28,582 bases of DNA from Cloacimonetes bacterium UBA6097 (GTDB lineage Bacteria; Cloacimonadota; Cloacimonadia; Cloacimonadales; Cloacimonadaceae), in contig DIWV01000009.1 in NCBI GenBank assembly GCA_002435865.1, positions 1 through 28,582 on the forward strand, read 5' to 3'. The position numbers were made by a program, and so were the translations under genes. Each line of letters starts with the position of its first letter. Position 1 is the first letter of the stretch. Shown here in pieces: positions 23,264 through 28,582 of the stretch. A model generated the notes under the pieces. That model made no database searches, was not told where the DNA came from, and worked only from the letters and a program-made list of their open reading frames with translations.

Positions 23264-23299
23264 TTGCTATTAAAATTTTATCATTTATACTATATAGTA
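23264..23299 (+). promoter_or_regulatory. Promoter and operator-like palindrome of the 2-oxoacid dehydrogenase operon
   Basis: TTGCTA (23264-23269) and TACTAT (23288-23293) are spaced by 18 bp. The -10 box is the left half of a perfect 12-bp palindrome TACTATATAGTA (23288-23299), a natural place for a repressor to block polymerase. The leader to ATG 23367 is about 65 nt. Confidence 0.45.
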
Positions 23300-23366
23300 A
23301 AAGCTCATTCATAATACCTGATTGATTATAGCTTTCTGAAATGAAAGGCGTTTTAAGGAGAGAATA

Positions 23367-24455
23367 ATGTTTGAGAAATATAAACCGATAAATGATAAAA
23401 TGTACCAGGTGATGGATAACAAAGGCAATCTTATCCTGAAAGACTGGAAAGGTTCTTTATCTGATAAGCAACTTACTCAGGCTTATCTGGATATGCTGTT
23501 TGAACGTACTGCCGATAATATGGCAGTAAGTTTTCAGCGTCAGGGCAGAATGAATACATATCCTCCCAACCTTGGACAGGAAGCCATCCATATAGCAGTC
23601 GGCAAGGTTCTCACAGCTGATGACTGGGTAGTTCCCGCTTTCAGGGAACTTGGTGTTTACCTGGCTGCCGGAGCAAGCCTGATGGAAATCTTCCTCTATA
23701 ACAAGGGCAACGAGAATGGCTTAAAATATATAAATGCACCTCATCTGCTTCCCATGTCAGTTCCCATTTCAACCCAGCTTCTTCACGCTACTGGTCTGGG
23801 CTTCAGCATAAATTATAAAAAAGAAAAGGGAGTTGTTTTTGCCTTTGTCGGCGACGGCGGAACCAGTGAAGGTGATTTTCACGAAGCACTGAACTTTGCT
23901 GCAGTATGGAATACACCTGTGGTTTTTATCATTCAAAACAACCAGTTTGCCATATCATTACCTGTAAAACAGCAAACCAAATCAATCAATCTGGCAGTCA
24001 AGGGAATTGCCTATGGCATCCCATCTCTAAAAGTAGACGGCAATGATTTCCTGGCTATGCACGATGCGGTCAGCTATGCACGCAAGAATGCTGCTGATGG
24101 TAAGGGACCTTTTCTGATAGAGGCATTTACTTACCGGATGGGTGCTCATACAACCAGTGACGACCCCACCAAATATCGTACTAAAGATGAAGATAATTCC
24201 TGGAAAGAAAAAGACCCCTTAAACAGGCTCAAAGCCTTTTTAACTAAGAAGAAGCTGCTAAAGGGCATTGATGAGGAAAAACTGGTTGATGAGTTTAAAC
24301 AAAAGATAGAGAAAGAATTTGAAGCTGCGGAACATGCTCCTGAATATAAGCTTGATGAAGTCTTTGACAGCATGTATGAGCAGATTCCTGACGAATTGAA
24401 AAGGCAAAAGCATGCCTACGAAAGTTTCCTGCTTTACAAGGAGAAGGTCCAATGA
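23367..24455 (+). CDS. pdhA: 2-oxoacid (pyruvate-type) dehydrogenase E1 component, alpha subunit
   Basis: This 362-residue thiamine-diphosphate-dependent subunit decarboxylates the 2-oxoacid together with E1-beta. The ThDP/Mg motif is intact: G162-D163-G164...N191-N192. The N-terminal stretch FQRQGRMNTYPPNLGQEAIH matches the substrate-channel region of Gram-positive-type E1-alpha, and YRMGAHTTSDDPTKYR is the phosphorylation-loop equivalent with the conserved HTTSDDP. Similarity in style is to pyruvate dehydrogenase more than branched-chain enzymes, but the substrate is not proven. AAGGAG precedes the ATG. Its stop overlaps the E1-beta start (ATGA), so translation is coupled. Confidence 0.93.
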   Translation: MFEKYKPINDKMYQVMDNKGNLILKDWKGSLSDKQLTQAYLDMLFERTADNMAVSFQRQGRMNTYPPNLGQEAIHIAVGKVLTADDWVVPAFRELGVYLAAGASLMEIFLYNKGNENGLKYINAPHLLPMSVPISTQLLHATGLGFSINYKKEKGVVFAFVGDGGTSEGDFHEALNFAAVWNTPVVFIIQNNQFAISLPVKQQTKSINLAVKGIAYGIPSLKVDGNDFLAMHDAVSYARKNAADGKGPFLIEAFTYRMGAHTTSDDPTKYRTKDEDNSWKEKDPLNRLKAFLTKKKLLKGIDEEKLVDEFKQKIEKEFEAAEHAPEYKLDEVFDSMYEQIPDELKRQKHAYESFLLYKEKVQ

Positions 24456-25429
24456 AAGTAATGAATATTGTACAGGCAATCAACGATGCTTTGGATATAA
24501 AACTGGCGGAAGATAATAATGTACTGATTTACGGTGAGGACGTCGGCGTAGAAGGCGGCGTATTTCGTGTTACGGAAGGACTTCAGAAAAAGTATGGAGC
24601 AAACCGTGTTTTCGATAGTCCTCTGGCTGAATCAGGCATTGTCGGCGCAGCTTTGGGCATTGCCATAAACGGTTTGAGACCTGTTGTGGAAATACAGTTT
24701 GACGGATTTTCCTATCCTGCCTTTGACCAGATTATCTCTCATGTTGGCAGATACCGCAACCGTACACGTGGAAAATTTACCGCACCTTTAGTTATCAGAA
24801 TTCCCTATGGCGGCGGCATCAATGCTTTGGAACATCATTCCGAAAGTCCGGAAGCTTTGTTAGGTCAGATTCCCGGAGTTAAAGTGGTGATTCCCTCAAC
24901 TCCGTACGATGCAAAGGGTTTACTGATAGCTGCCATAGAAGATAACGACCCGGTGATTTACCTCGAACCCAAGCGGATTTACCGTGCCATCAAACAGGAA
25001 GTTCCTGAAGAGAAGTTTGCTATCCCAATCGGGAAGGCAAAAGTGCTCTCTCCCGGTGATAACATCACTGTAATTGCCTATGGCGCAATGATAAGAGAAG
25101 TACAAAAAGCCATGGTCATGGCAAAAAGCAAAGGCATATCTGTTGAATTGATAGACTTGCGTACCATCTGGCCAATAGACCGAGACACAATCAGCCAGTC
25201 AGTCCGCAAAACAGGCAGGTCTTTGATTGTAACAGAAGCTCCCCAGAGTTTCGGAGCAGGAGCAGAACTTATTTCCATTATCACAGAAGAAGCATTTCTG
25301 TCCCTGGAAGCACCTCCCACCAGGTTAACCGGTTTTGATACAGTGATTCCGCTGCCTATGGGGGAACACTTCTATATGATAACTCCGGAACGAATAATGT
25401 ATGAAATTGAGAAACTGGTCTCATTCTGA
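24452..25429 (+). CDS. pdhB: 2-oxoacid (pyruvate-type) dehydrogenase E1 component, beta subunit
   Basis: This 325-residue transketolase-like subunit forms the alpha2beta2 E1 with the preceding gene. Family landmarks include GEDVGVEGGVFRVTEGL, DSPLAESGIVGAALG with the glutamate that activates the thiamine ring, QFDGFSYPAFDQIISH, and the active-site histidine stretch LEHHSESPEALL. The C-terminal domain has SVELIDLRTIWPIDRDTI and APPTRLTGFDTVIPLP. It overlaps pdhA by 4 bases and ends 10 bases before E2. AAGGAG lies 9 nt upstream of its ATG. Length is normal. Confidence 0.94.
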   Translation: MKVMNIVQAINDALDIKLAEDNNVLIYGEDVGVEGGVFRVTEGLQKKYGANRVFDSPLAESGIVGAALGIAINGLRPVVEIQFDGFSYPAFDQIISHVGRYRNRTRGKFTAPLVIRIPYGGGINALEHHSESPEALLGQIPGVKVVIPSTPYDAKGLLIAAIEDNDPVIYLEPKRIYRAIKQEVPEEKFAIPIGKAKVLSPGDNITVIAYGAMIREVQKAMVMAKSKGISVELIDLRTIWPIDRDTISQSVRKTGRSLIVTEAPQSFGAGAELISIITEEAFLSLEAPPTRLTGFDTVIPLPMGEHFYMITPERIMYEIEKLVSF

Positions 25430-25439
25430 GAGGTGAATA

Positions 25440-26741
25440 ATGCAGTATTTATTTAAATTTCCTGACATTGGCGAGGGGCTTACAGAAGGCAAGATATTCC
25501 AGTGGTATGTGGAAAAGGGACAGTCTGTAAAAGCCGGAGACGCTCTGGTTGAAATGGAAACCGATAAAGTTGTGGCAGATATTCCTTCTCCCAAGGCTGG
25601 CGTGATTGTAAAAACCTATGGCAATATCGGCGATACTGTTCAGGTGGGCGATGTCTTAATAGAACTTGAGATTGAAGGCGTGGCAGGTTCAGAAGCACAG
25701 GCTGTTGCAAAGGAAAAACCTGCCCCTGTGACTGAACATATAGTAGAAGAACAGAACTTCGGCGTAGTGGGTAAAATAGAAGCAGCCGGAGATGGAGCCT
25801 ACCTTCCCTCTTCAGGAGAAGGTTTTGTGCCCGTAGAAGAAGCTGCTCCAAAATCACGCGGTAAAGTGCTTTCAACTCCAGTTGCCCGTGCCATGGCAAA
25901 GGACATGGGTGTGGATATCAACCTTGTGAAAGGCACAGGTCCTTCAGGCAGAGTTACAAAGAAAGATATTGAGCAGTACCATAATTCCAAAGGCTATTTA
26001 TCTAACGCAAAGCAGCAGCCCCTGCCCGAATTCAGGCCTGATGTCATGATTGAAGCTGTTCCTCTGACGCAAATCCGTAAAACCATTGCTAAAAACATGC
26101 TCCGCTCCAAACAAAGCACGGCGCACATGTCCGCAATGGACGAGGTAGAAGTAAGTGAACTGGTTGCCCTGCGTGATAAGTATAAGCTCAAATATGCCGA
26201 ACAGCAGGTTAAGCTAAGCTATCTGCCCTTCATAATTAAAGCCGTTACTCTCGCTCTAAAAGCACATCCTGTTCTTAATGCCGAACTTGATATGGAAAAT
26301 GAGCAGATTATTTATAAAAAATACTATAACATCGGCATTGCCGTTGATACTCCCGAAGGTCTGGTAGTCCCAGTCATAAAGGATGCAGACAGCAAGAGCA
26401 TTATCGAGCTTTCCAAAGAGCTGGAAGACCTTGGCAGCAGGGCTCAGAATCGTAAACTTACCCTGAATGAACTCCGTACCGGCAGCTTTACCATTACCAA
26501 TTACGGTTCAATCGGAGGATATTTTGGCATTCCAGTAATCAATTATCCCCAGGTTGCCATACTTGGCATCGGAAGAATTACCGAAAAACCGGTCGTTAAA
26601 GATAATCTGATTGTCATTGGAAAAGTATTGCCTATATCCATGTCCGTTGACCACAGAATTGTGGATGGCGGTGAAGTCGGGCGTTTTATGAATGATTTAA
26701 TCGGGTATCTCAAAGACCCCATATCCATGTTTCTCGAATAA
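25440..26741 (+). CDS. pdhC: Dihydrolipoamide acyltransferase (E2) of the 2-oxoacid dehydrogenase complex
   Basis: This 433-residue core subunit transfers the acyl group from lipoyl-lysine to CoA. One lipoyl domain (1-80) carries the attachment lysine K43 in METDKVVAD. A linker leads to the peripheral subunit-binding domain (about 140-178, STPVARAMAKDMGVDI...GPSGRVTKKDIEQY), which docks E1 or E3. The catalytic domain (about 205-433) has the chloramphenicol acetyltransferase-like motif H405-R-I-V-D409-G. With one lipoyl domain it is of the simpler Gram-positive/branched-chain type. GAGAGGTG precedes the ATG. E3 follows at 13 bases. Lipoylation enzymes are not encoded in the window. Confidence 0.94.
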   Translation: MQYLFKFPDIGEGLTEGKIFQWYVEKGQSVKAGDALVEMETDKVVADIPSPKAGVIVKTYGNIGDTVQVGDVLIELEIEGVAGSEAQAVAKEKPAPVTEHIVEEQNFGVVGKIEAAGDGAYLPSSGEGFVPVEEAAPKSRGKVLSTPVARAMAKDMGVDINLVKGTGPSGRVTKKDIEQYHNSKGYLSNAKQQPLPEFRPDVMIEAVPLTQIRKTIAKNMLRSKQSTAHMSAMDEVEVSELVALRDKYKLKYAEQQVKLSYLPFIIKAVTLALKAHPVLNAELDMENEQIIYKKYYNIGIAVDTPEGLVVPVIKDADSKSIIELSKELEDLGSRAQNRKLTLNELRTGSFTITNYGSIGGYFGIPVINYPQVAILGIGRITEKPVVKDNLIVIGKVLPISMSVDHRIVDGGEVGRFMNDLIGYLKDPISMFLE

Positions 26742-26754
26742 AAAGGAGCAAGCC

Positions 26755-28089
26755 ATGAAGTATGATGTAGTAATTATCGGAGCAGGTCCTGCGGGATACG
26801 TTGCAGCCATCAGGGCAGGACAGGCAGGACTCAAGACTTTGGTTATCGAGAAACGTTACACAGGCGGAATGTGCCTGAACTGGGGTTGCATCCCCACCAA
26901 GGCATTACTGGAATCCGCAAAGTTCTACAAGAGGATAAAATCCGCTTCTGAATTTGGCATAAGCGGAATTAATCCCGCCAAAATTGCTTTCGAATGGGAG
27001 CCTGCACTGCAACGTGCAATGTCCATTCGCGACCGTCTGACCAAGGGGATAGAATACCTGTGGAAAAAGAACGCCGTGGAAGTAATTACCGGAGAGGCAA
27101 CAATTCACTCTGCCCATGAAGTGGAAGTCAATAAACGCATAATCGAGACAGAACATCTGATTATCGCCACAGGTTCCAAGCCTGAGCACATAAAGCTCAA
27201 TACCAAGATTCCCGTCCTGGAAATAGAGGGCATGATGTCAAAGCAGGATATTCCCCTCAAACCCCTGATTTACGGAAATGGTCCTGTCGCACTCGAAATG
27301 TTCCAGTTTTTTGAACTCATCGATAGAAAACCTGTCTGGATTATCCCAACTGAACCAATCCTGCCGGGATTGGATGATTATGTAAACGATTATCTCCTCA
27401 AAAAAGCCAAAAAAGAAAAGCAAAACATTATCTATAATAAAAAGTGGACTTTCACTGGCAACACTGTTGATGACGGCACCAATAAATATGAAATCGACGG
27501 CATTATCAACTGCAGTCTGCGTAAAGCTGTGTTACCAGGGTTTAAAGATATGCCTGCCCTTGAGAATGACTTCATCAAAGTGGACGAAAACTACCATACT
27601 TCCATTAAGAATATGTACGCAATCGGCGATGTGAACGGCATCAGCAGTCTGGCTCATGTGTCTTCCGCCCAGGGTCTTTTTTTGATAAACAGCATTCTGG
27701 GTGTGAAAGCTGAATACAAGACCGGCATTTACCCCATCAATGTTTATACAGAACCGGAAATTGCCCAGGCAGGTAAAACAGAGCAGGAACTTAAGAAAGC
27801 CAAAATTGATTACAAGGTTAGTGATCATAACTTAACCGCTAACGGTAAAGCTTTGATAGAAGGCAATGCCGAAGGTGTCTTAAGAATTCTCTCTGAGAAA
27901 CAATACGGACAGGTTTTGGGTGTGCTTATTATTGCCCACAATGCCACGGATATGATATCGGAAGCCTGCACGATTATGGAATTGGAAGGCACAGTTTATG
28001 AAATTGCCCGCACAGTTCATGCCCATCCGACTGTCTCTGAAGTCTTTATGGAAGCGGGACTGGCAGCTATAGACCAGCCTTTGCATTAA
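26755..28089 (+). CDS. Dihydrolipoamide dehydrogenase-like flavoprotein (E3) with degenerate NAD-binding domain
   Basis: This 444-residue protein is the expected E3, which reoxidises dihydrolipoamide. The FAD fold GAGPAG (9-14), the redox disulfide C40-L-N-W-G-C45, the second FAD motif MYAIGD and the C-terminal dyad H424-P-T-V-S-E429 are all present. The central NAD domain is unusual: the expected GxGxxGxE reads G174-N-G-P-V-A-L-E181, with Ala for the last Gly. The acidic residue that normally binds the NAD ribose after the second strand is replaced (PVWIIPTEPILPG), and the usual GRRPN-type motif is CSLRKA. It is also about 20-30 residues shorter than typical E3. GGAG precedes ATG 26755. It is the last operon gene and stops 3 bases from a convergent gene. 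It may use a different electron acceptor or partner. Confidence 0.88.
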   Translation: MKYDVVIIGAGPAGYVAAIRAGQAGLKTLVIEKRYTGGMCLNWGCIPTKALLESAKFYKRIKSASEFGISGINPAKIAFEWEPALQRAMSIRDRLTKGIEYLWKKNAVEVITGEATIHSAHEVEVNKRIIETEHLIIATGSKPEHIKLNTKIPVLEIEGMMSKQDIPLKPLIYGNGPVALEMFQFFELIDRKPVWIIPTEPILPGLDDYVNDYLLKKAKKEKQNIIYNKKWTFTGNTVDDGTNKYEIDGIINCSLRKAVLPGFKDMPALENDFIKVDENYHTSIKNMYAIGDVNGISSLAHVSSAQGLFLINSILGVKAEYKTGIYPINVYTEPEIAQAGKTEQELKKAKIDYKVSDHNLTANGKALIEGNAEGVLRILSEKQYGQVLGVLIIAHNATDMISEACTIMELEGTVYEIARTVHAHPTVSEVFMEAGLAAIDQPLH

Positions 28090-28092
28090 TAA

Positions 28093-28338
28093 TTAAAATA
28101 AACCTTTGCCTATTGCCAGTCTCACCAGGCCGACAAGCAGTGCTACAATGCTGATAATTACGCCCACCCTCGCCAAGTTTGGCAGACCCAGGTTAACGTA
28201 GTAAAAGATAATATTGCTGACCAGGGCTAGTATAGTAATAGGTATAAAAAGCCAGTTCAGCCATCCTAAAAGGGGAATGAAAGCAACTATTGTAAGCAGT
28301 AAAGCTACCAGAGCCAGAATGAAAGTTATCAGTCCCAT
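28093..28338 (-). CDS. Small conserved-type membrane protein, unknown function
   Basis: This 81-residue, almost entirely hydrophobic protein has about three membrane helices: roughly 2-24 (LITFILALVALLLTIVAFIPL), 26-46 around GWLNWLFIPITILALVSNIIF, and 57-77 (VGVIISIVALLVGLVRLAIG). There is no signal-peptide cleavage site and no recognised domain. AGGAG lies 8 nt before ATG 28338, and a good promoter is upstream, so the gene is probably real despite its size. It faces the E3 gene with only 3 bases between the stop codons, leaving no room for a terminator. Confidence 0.72.
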   Translation of the reverse strand: MGLITFILALVALLLTIVAFIPLLGWLNWLFIPITILALVSNIIFYYVNLGLPNLARVGVIISIVALLVGLVRLAIGKGLF

Positions 28339-28368
28339 TAATCATGCTCCTTAGATTTGATTATTAAC

Positions 28369-28397
28369 TTTCTAAATAAATATTGAGTTTTTGTCAA
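28369..28397 (-). promoter_or_regulatory. Candidate promoter of the small membrane protein
   Basis: On the minus strand TTGACA (28392-28397) is followed after 17 bp by TAGAAA (28369-28374), about 30 nt before ATG 28338. The -35 is perfect and the -10 moderate. Confidence 0.5.
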
Positions 28398-28558
28398 AGA
28401 ATTCCCCTTTTATTAAAGCAATTTTTCAATACAAAATCTGATAAAACCACTGAACTGAGTTGCAGCTCAATGTTTCATTATTGTTAGTTGATTCTTCAGG
28501 ATTTTGGTGATTATATACTAATAATTTCTCAGCTGTTACTCAGTCATTCCTTTGATTC

Positions 28559-28582
28559 AATACGGTAGCATTACGGTAGCAA
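28559..28582. repeat. Partial second copy of the 11-bp-unit palindrome, cut by the window end
   Basis: These 24 bases are identical to 18-41 at the left end of the window and contain the same two 11-bp units. The rest of the element would lie beyond position 28582. The preceding roughly 160 bases (28398-28558) are AT-rich and hold no gene; only a short dyad TGAG/CTCA is visible near 28455-28470. Confidence 0.85.

Noticed and set aside
28455..28470. parS-like or operator palindrome near GAGTTGCAGCTC
   Set aside because: Short, imperfect and unlike the parS consensus.

Overview
The window looks like chromosomal DNA of an uncultured, AT-leaning, Gram-negative-type bacterium. Candidatus Cloacimonadota or a relative in the FCB group is my best guess. 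The reasons are a very large secreted fibronectin-type protein ending in a Bacteroidetes-like C-terminal sorting module (GNYPNPFNPETS...KMILLK), O-antigen-type Wzz/Wzy genes, and several families of intergenic palindromes. The taxonomy is inferred from style, not from a marker search. I see no phage, integrase, transposase or CRISPR, so most of the window is housekeeping DNA; the less usual material is in repeats and in details of a few proteins.

Layout. Positions 1-313 hold a 41-bp-arm inverted repeat and a possible promoter. A SNF2/SWIM-type helicase (314-3508) and a small kinase-fold protein (3517-4125) read rightward. A leftward block from 10024 down to 4170 carries tpiA, serS and a Wzz-Wzy-Wzz polysaccharide cassette whose genes overlap or nearly touch. 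Leftward and upstream of it lies the 1456-residue secreted protein (10201-14571), closed by a strong intrinsic terminator. A 600-base repeat-bearing intergenic region (14572-15184) follows. A tight rightward operon then runs from 15185 to 21213: an exported GND-repeat protein, rsmG, parA, parB and rfbB. Two leftward tRNA-Val genes (anticodons CAC and GAC) sit among palindromic repeats, followed by a leftward triple iron-sulfur CDGSH protein, a rightward EamA transporter expressed from an overlapping promoter, and a four-gene 2-oxoacid (probably pyruvate) dehydrogenase operon (23367-28089). A small membrane protein faces it. The window ends inside another copy of the repeat seen at its start.

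How the genes work together. RsmG-ParA-ParB is the common origin-proximal ribosome/segregation block; rfbB supplies dTDP-4-keto-6-deoxyglucose for surface sugars, and the Wzz/Wzy cassette would polymerise and set the length of surface glycans. The E1-alpha/E1-beta/E2/E3 operon would convert a 2-oxoacid to acyl-CoA.

Points most worth a second look: (1) the large palindromes, two of which are built from 11-bp direct-repeat units and one of which recurs at both window ends; (2) the dihydrolipoamide dehydrogenase-like E3, which keeps its FAD, disulfide and His-Glu residues but has lost the NAD-binding hallmarks; (3) the 12-copy GND-repeat exported protein placed at the head of the par operon; (4) the two paralogous Wzz proteins bracketing one Wzy; (5) complementary single base-pair defects in the two tandem tRNA-Val genes.
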